Under the pieces are notes generated by a model. That model saw only the letters and a program-made list of their open reading frames with translations. It was not told the origin of the DNA and ran no database searches. Positions 26,603 through 35,244 of a stretch of DNA of 64,000 bases are shown here, piece after piece. Source of the DNA: a virus. Position 1 is the first letter of the stretch; each line of letters starts with the position of its first letter. The stretch covers positions 36,465-100,464 of IMG/VR virus record IMGVR_UViG_3300048589_001082; one strand, written 5' to 3'. The position numbers were made by a program, and so were the translations under genes.

Positions 26603-26672
26603 GGAATTCGCTCCACGGCGGAGCGGAACGGCCGTCCGTCCCGCTCCGCCACGAAAACCGGCAACACCCCCC

Positions 26673-27119
26673 TTAGAAGGGGATGTCTTCTTCGGTCGCC
26701 AGCGCCACCCGCTCCGGGCCGCCGGCGGGCAACAGGCCGTCGCGCCACAGGGCAAGGATGGTCTCGACCGCCCGGCGTTCGTCGTCGGCCAGCCGTAGGG
26801 CCGTCTTGGCCCGCGTCAGCTCCACCTCGGCCGCCAGCAGCGCCGCTCGCTGCTCGGCCACCGTCTCGCGCTGGGCGGCCGTGGCGGCGTGGGCGGCGGC
26901 CTTGCGCTGCGTCTCGTTCGTGCCCGGCGCGTCGGCCTGGGCCAGAAGCAGGGCCGCGGCCAACCGGCCCTCGGCCGTCTCCAGATTGAACCGCGCCGAC
27001 AGCGCGGCCACCTCGGCCGTCAGTAACGCCGCGCGGGCGGCCGACAGCCGGCCGTGGCACTCGTTCAGCCGGGCCACCGTCTGGGAAAGGGTCAGCGTTG
27101 TCAGGTGTGGTTGCGACAT
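26673..27119 (-). CDS. coiled-coil protein, first gene of the helicase operon
   Basis: A 148-residue Ala/Glu/Leu-rich protein predicted to be a long coiled coil (about residues 10-125). It ends in EEDIPF, an acidic tip of the kind found at the C-terminus of single-strand-binding proteins, but the body is not an OB fold. A ribosome site GGAGG and a promoter with the window's recurrent operator lie directly upstream. Confidence 0.75.
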   Translation of the reverse strand: MSQPHLTTLTLSQTVARLNECHGRLSAARAALLTAEVAALSARFNLETAEGRLAAALLLAQADAPGTNETQRKAAAHAATAAQRETVAEQRAALLAAEVELTRAKTALRLADDERRAVETILALWRDGLLPAGGPERVALATEEDIPF

Positions 27120-27132
27120 GGAATACCTCCGT

Positions 27133-27161
27133 ATTGTACCATCTTGGGACGAATTTCAACC
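27133..27161 (-). promoter_or_regulatory. operator-promoter of the helicase operon
   Basis: On the minus strand GGTTGAAATTCGTCCC (27146-27161) is followed after 7 bp by TACAAT (27133-27138), 13 bp before the ATG. The arrangement is almost the same as at 10341-10368, where 6 bp separate element and TACAAT. The spacing from the TTG of the element to TACAAT is short for a -35 box. The element may therefore be bound by an activator or repressor instead. Confidence 0.7.
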
Positions 27162-27177
27162 AGTAAAGGCAAACAAC

Positions 27178-27834
27178 TCAGTCGATCTCGACCAGCACCA
27201 CCGTCGCGCCGTCGCGCGACAGGTAGGTGTACTCCCGCGCCCCGGCGTGGTACAGGAACTCGACGTACTCCCCGCGCCGGCGCGCCGACCAGCCGTGGGA
27301 GCCGTCGCCGATGACCAGCCACAGGCGCGGGAAGGCGCGGCAGAAGGCCACGGCCGCCGACTGCCACGGCGCGGCCTCGACGGTGTAGCGGGCCAGGTAC
27401 TCCGCTTCGGCCACGTCCGCGCCGAGCATGACCCGACGGCCGCCCTCGACCGCCTCGGCCCACCGGCCGTCCCAGCGCTCCGGCCGGGCGTCGTAGGCGT
27501 TGCCGTCGAAGGCCCGCAGCGACCACCCCGGCAGGCCGCGGGCGACCTCGCGCAGCGCCGGGCGCACCGCCCGTTCGCGCGTGTAGGCCGCCTCGGCCGC
27601 CGCGCGGGGGGTGGCGTGGGGCGTGGCCAGCGCCGCATCCACCACCCGCACCCGCGGGCCGCAGGCCACCCAGGCCGCGCCCGACGGGTAGACGCCGCCG
27701 GAGGGAAGTTGGCCCAGGTCGGGATCGCGTTCGGCGGCCACCCACCAGTAACCGGGGGCGTTCGGCCGCGGGGTCAGGCGAATACCCGCAACGCTGGCCG
27801 GGAAGGGAACGCCCGGCAGAACGGCGGCGCTCAC
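27178..27834 (-). CDS. hypothetical protein
   Basis: A 218-residue protein with GTG start sharing GTGA with the upstream stop. The N-terminus (GIRLTPRPNAPGYWWVAAE) is beta-rich. The middle is Ala-rich and helical, and the end is again strands (RLWLVIGDGSHGW, TVVLVEID). It shares with its upstream neighbour a cassette of the type VIGDGS / LIGDRS, so the two may be distant paralogues. Function unknown. Confidence 0.72.
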   Translation of the reverse strand: MSAAVLPGVPFPASVAGIRLTPRPNAPGYWWVAAERDPDLGQLPSGGVYPSGAAWVACGPRVRVVDAALATPHATPRAAAEAAYTRERAVRPALREVARGLPGWSLRAFDGNAYDARPERWDGRWAEAVEGGRRVMLGADVAEAEYLARYTVEAAPWQSAAVAFCRAFPRLWLVIGDGSHGWSARRRGEYVEFLYHAGAREYTYLSRDGATVVLVEID

Positions 27835-28532
27835 AGCGTCCTCCCCATCAGCAGGTGCTTGCCGCCGGCGCGGGCCAGCCAGCGGGTGGACGCCCCTTCC
27901 GGGTCGCGGGCCAGCCGCGCGATCCCCACCCCACCGGCCACGGCCTCGACAACCCAGGTGCGGCACTCATCCAGGTCTTTCAGGATGACCGAGAAGCGCC
28001 GGTAGGCCGACGCCGCGGCCACGGCCTGGCGCTCCCAGGGCGCGAGGTTCTCCGGCCGCGCCGTCGGGTCGGGCCGCCACACCCAGGGAAAGTCCGGCCG
28101 GTTGCCGTCCATCAGGAAGACGGCCGCCCGGCCGCCGTGGGCGCGGGCGATACCGTCGGCCACGGGGGCCATGACCACCTCACGCCGCAGCGCCTCGGCC
28201 GCCGCCGCTTCCGGCGTCTCATGCCCGCGCGAACGATCACCGATGAGGAAACAGGGGGAATCGGCCAGATACCCCGACGCCTCGCGGTAGATGCGGCCGC
28301 CCGGCGGCGGGGCCGGCGCGCGCCTAACCCAGGGCGCGACCGTCGATGGCGCGTCCGAAGGGGTCGTGCCCCACCGGGGCACGTCCAGAGGGGTCGCGCC
28401 CCATCGGGGCACGTCCAGAGGGGTCGCGCCCCATCGGGGCACGTCCACCCACCAGCGGAACTCGCCGTCGCGCAGGCCGACGCTGACCGCGATGGGAACG
28501 CGAATGAAACCAACTCGTGTTGGATTGGACAT
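27831..28532 (-). CDS. hypothetical protein with DVPRWGATPL repeats
   Basis: A 233-residue protein. Residues 30-59 are three tandem decapeptides of the form DVPRWGATPL, encoded by a 30-bp DNA repeat. The remainder resembles the downstream gene product: ADSPCFLIGDRS, an AAVFLMDGNRP strand and a VVEAVAGG end. The repeat looks like a recent in-frame expansion. No known family. Confidence 0.74.
   Translation of the reverse strand: MSNPTRVGFIRVPIAVSVGLRDGEFRWWVDVPRWGATPLDVPRWGATPLDVPRWGTTPSDAPSTVAPWVRRAPAPPPGGRIYREASGYLADSPCFLIGDRSRGHETPEAAAAEALRREVVMAPVADGIARAHGGRAAVFLMDGNRPDFPWVWRPDPTARPENLAPWERQAVAAASAYRRFSVILKDLDECRTWVVEAVAGGVGIARLARDPEGASTRWLARAGGKHLLMGRTL
28360..28449. repeat. three tandem 30-bp repeats inside a coding region
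   Basis: Units start at 28360, 28390 and 28420. Each begins GGGGTCG and contains a GCCCC / GGGGC inverted pair. Units two and three are identical over 28 of 30 bases and unit one differs at a few positions. The unit length keeps the frame. Confidence 0.9.
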
Positions 28533-28636
28533 GAGCTACACTCCCTTGTGACTATCGCGGGGAACCACTCCCGCGACGCTTGACGGCGGATAATCCCGCC
28601 GTCGGCGGCGGCCGTCGGGGCCGCCGATTGACATAA

Positions 28637-28642
28637 ATTATA
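28637..28642 (-). promoter_or_regulatory. extended -10 promoter for the repeat-protein operon
   Basis: On the minus strand TATAAT is preceded by TGG, giving an extended -10 (TGnTATAAT). No clear -35 is seen. The roughly 95-nt leader down to 28532 holds a GACGGCGG / CCGCCGTC hairpin around 28582-28604. Confidence 0.5.
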
Positions 28643-28651
28643 CCACAGGCC

Positions 28652-28680
28652 ACCGGCGGCCGGTAGACGGCCGCCGGTTT
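28652..28680. terminator. 11-bp perfect hairpin with TTT
   Basis: ACCGGCGGCCG at 28652-28662 pairs with CGGCCGCCGGT at 28668-28678 around 5 nt, followed by TTT on the plus strand. It lies between the IbrB-like gene's stop and the next leftward promoter, so it probably closes the IbrAB-helicase operon. The 28533-28815 gap holds no convincing gene. Confidence 0.55.
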
Positions 28681-28815
28681 TCGACTTATGGATTTTGTCG
28701 GATTTCTGTCTGTGGAAAGCCCACGGGGGCAAGGGCCGCGGCGCGCTCAGTACGGCGACGGCCGATCGGCCGCGCGCCGGCGCTTACTTAGGTGGCGAAG
28801 AGGCGCGCCGCGCGA

Positions 28816-29466
28816 CTACCGCCACGCGGCCGAATACTCCCCCTGCCGGAACAACTCCGGCAACGCCACCTGTTGCTTGAAGCGCAGCACCTCATCGGCG
28901 TCCATGCCCAGCTCGCGGGCGATCTCGTCGTCGGCCCAGCCCTCGCGCAGCATGGCGGCGACGATGTCGGCCATCGGCATGACGCCGTGGACGCCGCGAG
29001 CGCGGTTGTGGCGAATGGTGGCCGCCATCCGGTCGCGGGCAGCCGTGCGGCCGTGGTTGACCACCGCCACCGGCAGGTAGCCGTGGACGCGCCTGCGGAC
29101 GGCCGCGTCCTCCCTGCCCACCCGGCTGCGATGCTCGCCGTCCACCACGCCCAGGGCGTCGCCGTCGCGCCAGGCCACCACCGGCTGGGTGTAGCCGTCG
29201 GCGCGGATGCTGTGCCGCAAGAGGCGCATCTCCGGCGGGGCCACCGCGTTGGGGTTATAGTCGTTCGGCCGCACGTCCTCGGCCGGCGCCCACAGCACGC
29301 AGTCCACCGGCTCGGCGGCGAACGGCCCGGCCTCGTGGAGCATCGTCCGCATCCGGTTCAGCGCCTCGACCTGCTGGGCCAGCGGCAGCGCCGCCAGTCG
29401 CTCGGCTAGAGGCCGCAGCTCCTCGACCAGCGCGTCTACAGTGGTATCAAACAGGGATGACGTCAC
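28816..29466 (-). CDS. IbrB-like ParB-domain protein
   Basis: A 216-residue protein that fits IbrB, the ParB-like partner of IbrA. The signatures are WAPAEDVRPNDYNPNAVAPP, then SIRADGYTQPVVAW, VVDGEHRSRV, AATIRHNRARGVHGVMPM and an end in SAAW. In E. coli IbrA and IbrB together raise expression of prophage surface genes; their chemistry is not settled. Here it is followed upstream by a GNAT gene (20-bp overlap) and the IbrA-like gene. Confidence 0.85.
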   Translation of the reverse strand: MTSSLFDTTVDALVEELRPLAERLAALPLAQQVEALNRMRTMLHEAGPFAAEPVDCVLWAPAEDVRPNDYNPNAVAPPEMRLLRHSIRADGYTQPVVAWRDGDALGVVDGEHRSRVGREDAAVRRRVHGYLPVAVVNHGRTAARDRMAATIRHNRARGVHGVMPMADIVAAMLREGWADDEIARELGMDADEVLRFKQQVALPELFRQGEYSAAWR

Positions 29467-29920
29467 CGGCTACCTCCTTGTCGTAGTAAGTCCACTGGCC
29501 GCGCACCGAGGCCACGCGCCAGCCGCGCCGCTCGAACATCGGCCGCGAGTGGGCGTTGGCCAGCCCCTTGACCACCCGCGCCCCGGCCGCGGCGCACAAC
29601 TCGTACTTGATGTCGAACAGACGGCCGAACAGCCCGCGGCGGCGATGCTCCGGGAAGACGTAGGTCTCATTGAACCAGGCGACGCCCTTCACGGCGTCGA
29701 ACCGGTAGCCGGAGAAGGCGACGATCTCGCCGCCGCGCACCACCACCAGCCAGACGTGATCCGGCGAGTCGGTCAGCGGGCCGCCCAGCTCCTTGCGGAT
29801 GCCCGCGTCGGCAAAGAACCGCCCCATCCGGCAGTAGAACTGGTCATCGCCGGCGCTGCTGGTGCGGTATATCTGGTACTCGCCGTCCGGGTCAAAACGG
29901 TCTATATGCTCCATGCTCAT
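29447..29920 (-). CDS. GNAT-family acetyltransferase in IbrAB cassette
   Basis: A 157-residue protein starting at 29920 (ATGA overlap, GGAAGG upstream). GNAT features: a central strand VAWFNETYVFPEHRRRGLFG with the acyl-CoA loop (PEHRRRGLFG), and a C-terminal RPMFERRGWRV segment. It lies between the IbrB-like and IbrA-like genes, so it may act on the same target. Confidence 0.82.
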   Translation of the reverse strand: MSMEHIDRFDPDGEYQIYRTSSAGDDQFYCRMGRFFADAGIRKELGGPLTDSPDHVWLVVVRGGEIVAFSGYRFDAVKGVAWFNETYVFPEHRRRGLFGRLFDIKYELCAAAGARVVKGLANAHSRPMFERRGWRVASVRGQWTYYDKEVAGDVIPV

Positions 29921-31287
29921 AAGTCCTTCCACTTGTCCTTCAACTCGGCCGCCCGGTCGCGCGGCGGCTGGCGCAGCGACAGCCGCTCCGGCCGCGACTG
30001 GAACGCCGGGTCGAGCAGTTGGGTGATCGGCCGTCCGCGGGCCGCCTCCGGCGTGGGCGGCAGGTCGAGCGGCTCGCCGGCCTCGTGTTTGCGCACCAGT
30101 TCCATGTACTGGTCATACTCGCCCAGGTTGATGTTGAACGCCAGCCCGGTGCAGAAGAAGTCGTTCTTGAGCAGCACGTGGGCCACCATGCGCCACGAGC
30201 CGCCCAGCTTCTTGGCCTCAAGCGCCGGGTCGCTCTCTTCCTGAAGGTCGGCCCAGCCGTTGTAGCGCTCAAACCACTCCACGAAGACGCGGATGCGCCG
30301 CCAGTAGTGGGCGCGCAGGGGAACCGGCAGGGCGTCGAGCAGGACGAGGGCGTACTCGCGCCAGGTCATGCCCTCCGGCCGCCGCGCCTTGCGGCCGTAG
30401 TTGAACAGCACCGACCGGCCCTGCTGCGCCGCCAGGTTGGCCCCGCCTACCCGCTCCACCAGCCGCGCCCAGGTCTGCGGTTCCAGCACGCGGTACTTGT
30501 CCAGGTGCTTGCGGGCCTCCAGCGAGTACGGCTCGCAGATACGCATCTCGTGCAGGCTCATCCCGGCCAGCCACATGCGGTCGTAGATGTGGTTGTAGCC
30601 TATCCCCTCGCGGCCGATGTACGTCCACACGTCCTCCACCCGCCAGTCGTAGAGCGGGTAGAAGTTCCACGAGTTGTCGGCGATCCGGGTAGACCAGGGC
30701 ACGGCCGCGCCCTCGCGCTCGTAGTTGCGCCGGCCGCGAGTGCGCTTGATGGTGCGAAACCGGTTCATGCTCTCGTCGGCGCGGATGCCCACCAGCGATG
30801 CCACCGCCCCGCCCTGCCCGGCGTACCAGGCGTCGTAGCCGGAAACGAAGTCCTCGAAGGTCTGCCCGAAGCGGTAGAAGGGGAAGCGCTCCGGGTCGCT
30901 GACGACGCCCGGCGCGTCGGGCAACGGCCGCACCCAGCGGTCGCGCCGGGCCGGGTCCCAGGCGGTGAACATCGGGTCATAGACCGACGTCTCGTTGGAC
31001 GTGGAGATGGGCAGGCAGACCCAGACCGGGTTGATGCCCGGCCGGGCCAGCGCCTCGGCCACGTGGTCGATGGTCGCCTGGTACTGGGCCTCCCAGTCGA
31101 TAAACAGAGCGTCGATGGTTCGGCCGCGCCGCACCGCCTCGCGCCGGGCCATCTCCAGCAGCACCGTCGAGTCCTTGCCGCCGGAGAACGAGACGGCCAC
31201 GCGGTCGAAGGTGTCGAAGACGAAGCCCAGCCGCTCGACGGCCGCGTCGTGGACGTTGGTTTGCAGGTAGACCTTCGTGCCGCTCAT
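29917..31287 (-). CDS. IbrA-like PAPS-reductase-family protein (DUF3440 type)
   Basis: A 456-residue protein. The PP-loop SFSGGKDS (33-40) binds ATP or a sulfo-nucleotide. It is followed by the family pattern of IbrA: FIDWEAQYQATIDHV, IRADESMNRFRTI, YPLYDWRVEDVWTYI, GMSLHEMRICEPY and an NLAAQQGRS segment. The C-terminus matches the DUF3440 extension. The start at 31287 overlaps the helicase stop (ATGA). Related PP-loop enzymes act in DNA phosphorothioation (DndC), so nucleic-acid modification is possible but not shown. Confidence 0.9.
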   Translation of the reverse strand: MSGTKVYLQTNVHDAAVERLGFVFDTFDRVAVSFSGGKDSTVLLEMARREAVRRGRTIDALFIDWEAQYQATIDHVAEALARPGINPVWVCLPISTSNETSVYDPMFTAWDPARRDRWVRPLPDAPGVVSDPERFPFYRFGQTFEDFVSGYDAWYAGQGGAVASLVGIRADESMNRFRTIKRTRGRRNYEREGAAVPWSTRIADNSWNFYPLYDWRVEDVWTYIGREGIGYNHIYDRMWLAGMSLHEMRICEPYSLEARKHLDKYRVLEPQTWARLVERVGGANLAAQQGRSVLFNYGRKARRPEGMTWREYALVLLDALPVPLRAHYWRRIRVFVEWFERYNGWADLQEESDPALEAKKLGGSWRMVAHVLLKNDFFCTGLAFNINLGEYDQYMELVRKHEAGEPLDLPPTPEAARGRPITQLLDPAFQSRPERLSLRQPPRDRAAELKDKWKDL

Positions 31288-32726
31288 AGCGCCTTGACCA
31301 TGCCCTTGACCAACTCGCGGTCGTCCTTGACCCGCGCCACCTCGCGCCGGAACTCGTCGGCGGCGTTGGCCTTGCGGGCCAGGGCGCGGGCGATGCGCTC
31401 GTCGATGGAATCGACGCAGGTCAGGGTTACGTAGGTGACCGGCCGCGTCTGGCCGATGCGGTGGCAGCGGTCTTCGGCCTGGACGCGCGTGGCGTACTTG
31501 AACTCGTCGGCGTAGAAGATGACGGTGGACGCCTCGTTGAGCGTCAGCCCGTGGCCGCCGGCGGCCTGGGTGGCCACCAGGAACCGCGCCTCGCCACGCC
31601 AGCGGGCTAACTCCGCGTTGCGCGCCCGCTCCGACAGGCGGCCGTGGAACTCGGCCGTGGACGCCTCGCCGTAGACGGCCTGCAACCAGCCGACGATCTC
31701 GCGGATGCAGGCGTGGTACTTGGCCCAGATGATGACCTTCTCGCCGGCCGGCACGTCGCGCAGCACCGACAGCAGCAGGCCGATCCGCTCGTGCTTCAGG
31801 GCGATGCACGCCATCCGGCCTGTCTCCGGGTCGCGCCGGTTGCGGAAGCCGCACACGACCTGCTGCAAGGCGCTGAAGAGCCGGAAGATGACGTACTCGT
31901 CGAACTCGTCCGGCTCGTCCAGCGCCGACAGAATCTCGTCCTTGACACCGTCGTAGGCGGCGTCCTGCTCGGCCGTCATCCGGTAGTAGCGCGACTCGCG
32001 CAGCTTCGGCGGCAGGTCAAGGCACTCGGCCTTGGTCACCTGGTAGGTGTAGGGCGCGAGCCGGGCGGCCAGATGCTCGGTGTGCAGCGCCCGAACGACC
32101 TGGCCGGGGTACTTGTCGCTGTACTGGAGGTGGTTGGCGGCGAAGGTGTGGAACGACCGGTAGCCGAGTATCTTGGGCGACAGGAACTTCATCTGGGCGA
32201 AGAGGTCTTCCACCCCCTGGCTGACCGGCGTGCCGGTCAACAGCAGCCGGTAGCGGGCCGGTTCGGCCAGAAGGGTGATGCGCTGCGTCCGGCGCGCGGC
32301 GTGGCCCTTGATGTAGCTCGACTCGTCCACAATGACAAATGTCCGTTCAGTGATGAGCGCCTTGACCGCCAGCGTTACCCGGTCGCTGGTGGACATCGAC
32401 TCGATGCCGACGACGTAGAACAGCGCCGCCGGCAGATGGCGCGGCGAGGTGCGGTCATCGAAGACGTAGACGGCCGCGCCGTCTGTGTGGTCACACTGCG
32501 TGTGTTTCCCAATCTCGTGGCGGATCGTTTCCTTGAGCGACACCGGGCAGAACCACACCACGCGGTCAATGCGCTCGCGCCGCAGCCAGGCCAGTTCGAT
32601 GGCGCAGCGGGTCTTGCCCGTGCCCATCTCCATGAACGCCCCACCCACCCGCGCCCGCCGCAGCTTCTCCACGGCGCGGCGCTGGTGATCATAGAGCGTC
32701 GTCGTCGTCTGCCAGTTCGGGATCAA
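31284..32726 (-). CDS. SNF2-family helicase in IbrAB cassette
   Basis: A 480-residue ATP-dependent DNA translocase. Motifs in order: Walker A MGTGKTR (34-40), WFCPVSLKETIRHEI, the DEAD-box equivalent VDESSYIKG, LLLTGTPVSQG, then in the second RecA lobe KVIIWAKYH, ATQAAGGHGLTL and DRCHRIGQT. It is a compact form with no accessory domain. The ATGA coupling to the IbrA-like gene makes a joint function likely. Confidence 0.9.
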   Translation of the reverse strand: MIPNWQTTTTLYDHQRRAVEKLRRARVGGAFMEMGTGKTRCAIELAWLRRERIDRVVWFCPVSLKETIRHEIGKHTQCDHTDGAAVYVFDDRTSPRHLPAALFYVVGIESMSTSDRVTLAVKALITERTFVIVDESSYIKGHAARRTQRITLLAEPARYRLLLTGTPVSQGVEDLFAQMKFLSPKILGYRSFHTFAANHLQYSDKYPGQVVRALHTEHLAARLAPYTYQVTKAECLDLPPKLRESRYYRMTAEQDAAYDGVKDEILSALDEPDEFDEYVIFRLFSALQQVVCGFRNRRDPETGRMACIALKHERIGLLLSVLRDVPAGEKVIIWAKYHACIREIVGWLQAVYGEASTAEFHGRLSERARNAELARWRGEARFLVATQAAGGHGLTLNEASTVIFYADEFKYATRVQAEDRCHRIGQTRPVTYVTLTCVDSIDERIARALARKANAADEFRREVARVKDDRELVKGMVKAL

Positions 32727-33348
32727 GGCCGTACTCCATAATCGGGACTTGGGGCCGCGCCGCCGGCAGCGGCGGCGGGTCGAACACCAGGGCGGCGCGC
32801 ACGCGGGCCTCGGCCGCGTCGATGACTTCCTGCGCGGTGGGGCTGATGTAGAAACCGTGGCGCTCGGCGAAGTCGCGCACGGCCTCGAACTGATCCGGCG
32901 GTACCACCAGGTAGGGCCTGTCGTAGCGTCGGCCGGGGATGCGGTCGTAGGCGGCGTAGAGCTTCCTGTCCTCCTCGTCGTCGCGCGGCCACTTCAGCAG
33001 CAGCCACCCGGCGTAGTCGCCGCGCGACCGGCGCAGGACGAGGCGGCGCTTCTCCGGCGCGTAGGCCACGTCCATGACCATCCGCGCCAGCTCGTCGGTT
33101 AGCTCGACGGCGAACCCGGCCGCCAGCAGCAGGTGGGCCGTCTCGGCCGCGCGGTCGGCCGCCGGGCCGGTGACATCGCCCACCGTTCGCTCCCAGCGCC
33201 GGTGCGTCCAGTTCCAGGTGAACTCGCGCGCCTTGAGTAGCTCGCGGAAGTCGTCGCGCCGCTCGTCCAGCGTGACCAGGACGGCCGCGTCGTCCGTCCA
33301 GACGTGGGCGATGGTGGCGGTGATGGGTTTAGTCGGCCGCAGGAGCAT
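32689..33348 (-). CDS. hypothetical protein coupled to the SNF2 helicase
   Basis: A 219-residue protein overlapping the helicase start by 38 bp. The segment DDFRELLKAREFTWNWTHRRWER resembles the short HARP-like or DNA-end motif seen beside SNF2 proteins such as SMARCAL1, but only loosely. The tail is acidic. Possibly the DNA-recognition part of the helicase supplied as a separate chain (inference). Confidence 0.72.
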   Translation of the reverse strand: MLLRPTKPITATIAHVWTDDAAVLVTLDERRDDFRELLKAREFTWNWTHRRWERTVGDVTGPAADRAAETAHLLLAAGFAVELTDELARMVMDVAYAPEKRRLVLRRSRGDYAGWLLLKWPRDDEEDRKLYAAYDRIPGRRYDRPYLVVPPDQFEAVRDFAERHGFYISPTAQEVIDAAEARVRAALVFDPPPLPAARPQVPIMEYGLDPELADDDDAL

Positions 33349-33359
33349 GGAAACCTCCT

Positions 33360-33596
33360 CTACAGGGTCACGATCTCCGCCCGCGGCAGGGCGTGTTGCA
33401 CAACGGCCACGGCCGTCGCGTCAGGCAACAGGACGATGAGGTTGAGCATGTCGGCATACTCGGCCAGCGCGGCGACGGCCGCCACGTCGCCCAGGTCGAA
33501 CGGCGCGTCCGGTTCCAGCACCTGCATTACGTCATCCAGTACGGCCAGATCGGCCGGAAGATAGAAGTCGCCGGTTAAATTGAGTAATGTTTTCAT
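33360..33596 (-). CDS. small hypothetical protein
   Basis: A 78-residue acidic protein starting MKTLLNLTGDFYLPADLAVL at 33596, with an ATGA overlap onto the ribbon-helix-helix gene. Ala/Val/Leu-rich strands and helices alternate. No family recognised. Possibly a partner of the upstream regulator. Confidence 0.7.
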   Translation of the reverse strand: MKTLLNLTGDFYLPADLAVLDDVMQVLEPDAPFDLGDVAAVAALAEYADMLNLIVLLPDATAVAVVQHALPRAEIVTL

Positions 33597-34315
33597 TGCT
33601 TTAGTGCCCCCGCCACGTCCCGCAGCATGTCTGAGAGCGCCATTTCCTCGTTGAGGAAAGTGGGTTCCCGCTCTAACTCGGCCGCAGTCGGCTCCTCGCT
33701 GTAATAAACGCGAATCATCTCCGACCGCAAGCGCTCCAGCGCGGCGTAGGCCGAGTGGTAGTCCATGTAACTGGTGTACCACCACTTGGCGGCCAGTTCC
33801 TCCGACAGCGGCGCGACGGTGCGATGCCAGCGGCGGTAGGCTTCGACCGGCGGCAACTCGCGTAGGTAGTCCAGCAAGTGGCGGGCCTCGGCCGCGTCGG
33901 CCAGAACGTTGGGCGGGATCGTCCGGCGCTCCTCCTCGCTAAAGGCGCTCAGGTAGTTGGGGGCCAGCACCATGAGGTATCCGAACCCCCTGGCGCTATC
34001 CGGCACTCTGGTCAGAACCGGAATGCCCCGCGCCCGGAGTTCACCGGCGGCGATCTCCAGCCGCCGGGCAAGGACGGCCGCCTCCAGACCGTCCAGCGCA
34101 TAGCGGTTCATGTCGGCCACGAGGGCGGTCATCCGCTCATCGGGGAGAATGTGGAGAGGCCCGCGTTTCTCGCCGCGAGCCTGCCGACGCCCCCACTCAG
34201 TGTCGATGAGGGACATCATCATCTCGCTTTGCGATAGCCCACCGCGAGCCTGGCGCATGGCGTCCAGCCGCTCGACGTGGGTCTCCGGTAACCTGACGTT
34301 GAATTGTGTCCTCAT
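33593..34315 (-). CDS. ribbon-helix-helix DNA-binding protein with long C-terminal domain
   Basis: A 240-residue protein. The N-terminal 45 residues (TQFNVRLPETHVERLDAMRQ, then LSQSEMMMSLIDTEW) form a CopG/Arc-like ribbon-helix-helix. The remaining 190 residues are helical with a WWYTSYMDYHSAYAALERL segment, unlike short repressors. It may bind the palindrome at 35262-35283 or its own region (inference). It has its own small downstream partner gene. Confidence 0.8.
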   Translation of the reverse strand: MRTQFNVRLPETHVERLDAMRQARGGLSQSEMMMSLIDTEWGRRQARGEKRGPLHILPDERMTALVADMNRYALDGLEAAVLARRLEIAAGELRARGIPVLTRVPDSARGFGYLMVLAPNYLSAFSEEERRTIPPNVLADAAEARHLLDYLRELPPVEAYRRWHRTVAPLSEELAAKWWYTSYMDYHSAYAALERLRSEMIRVYYSEEPTAAELEREPTFLNEEMALSDMLRDVAGALKQ

Positions 34316-34383
34316 GATACCCTTCCTCTAGTCGCCCATCCCGGCCGGTGGTCTTCGGCCGATCCCGCACGCTGTAAATGTCC

Positions 34384-35244
34384 TTACAGCGCGATCTCCC
34401 AGTAATGCGTCCGCGCCTCCTGCTCGTTGTCCCACAGGGAGCGATACTCCCACGCATCCCCATCCTCGGCCAGATAACCGCCCGCCTCTACGGTCAGATA
34501 GAGGATCAGACCGTTGTCCGTCTCGATCCGCCGCAGCGATTTCTCGGAATAGTTCCGGTAGCCGCCTGCTTTTTCCTCGGCCAGCGTTTCGCGCCGCACC
34601 GAGGAGACCATCATGAGCGGCCTCCAGCGATCATCGGTGCGCCAATAACGCCGCCGCAGCGCCGCCGCCAGTAGTTCATTGGCCTCCGGGGTGAGCTGCA
34701 CCACCGGCTTCTCGTCGTAGTGGGCCGGATGAACCTTGCTGGGTAACGCGATCCCATCCGACCACAGCGTGAATGTGTAATGGGCGAAAACGAGTTCCGC
34801 TCCGGGCGTGAAGTCGAGCGTCTGCGGGTGGCGCTTGTTGCGAATGCTGGCCAGCGCGGCGCGCTCGCACAGCAGCACCCACGGCTCGCCGATCTGCGAC
34901 GGTTCTACAAACCGCCCCCGGCGGCCGTCGCCGATCTGGCCGCCCGCGAGCACCTGAGTGGCGAACTCCCAATCCCACCATGCCGGCAGCTGGGCCTCGA
35001 TCCATTCCCGGATCGCCGGCGTGATCGCCGTGGCAATGGCCGCATCAATGGACGCCGGCTTCCCCGGCGGCCGATTGAAATGCACCACCAGGAGCCGAAG
35101 GCCGTCAAACGCCACGGAGTAACTGGGTTCATGCTTGTCGGACAGGATGTAGACGTTCGGAATCTGATCCAGCAGATGCCATTCCATCTCTATTGGCGCT
35201 AAGTCTGCGGGGATGTGGCTGCTCAATTCCAGTTCAGTCGTCAT
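34384..35244 (-). CDS. hypothetical protein behind a strong regulated promoter
   Basis: A 286-residue protein with no family I recognise. It is mixed alpha-beta, with YDEKPVVQLTPEANELLAAA and several Trp-rich strands. Its promoter is near consensus and carries a perfect palindrome over the start of transcription, so its expression is probably tightly controlled. Its codon third positions look slightly less GC-rich than in its neighbours, which may mean a later arrival. Confidence 0.74.
   Translation of the reverse strand: MTTELELSSHIPADLAPIEMEWHLLDQIPNVYILSDKHEPSYSVAFDGLRLLVVHFNRPPGKPASIDAAIATAITPAIREWIEAQLPAWWDWEFATQVLAGGQIGDGRRGRFVEPSQIGEPWVLLCERAALASIRNKRHPQTLDFTPGAELVFAHYTFTLWSDGIALPSKVHPAHYDEKPVVQLTPEANELLAAALRRRYWRTDDRWRPLMMVSSVRRETLAEEKAGGYRNYSEKSLRRIETDNGLILYLTVEAGGYLAEDGDAWEYRSLWDNEQEARTHYWEIAL

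Noticed and set aside
28360-28449. Tandem 30-bp units as a possible CRISPR array
   Set aside because: The units are contiguous, with no spacers, and continue an open reading frame. No Cas gene is near.
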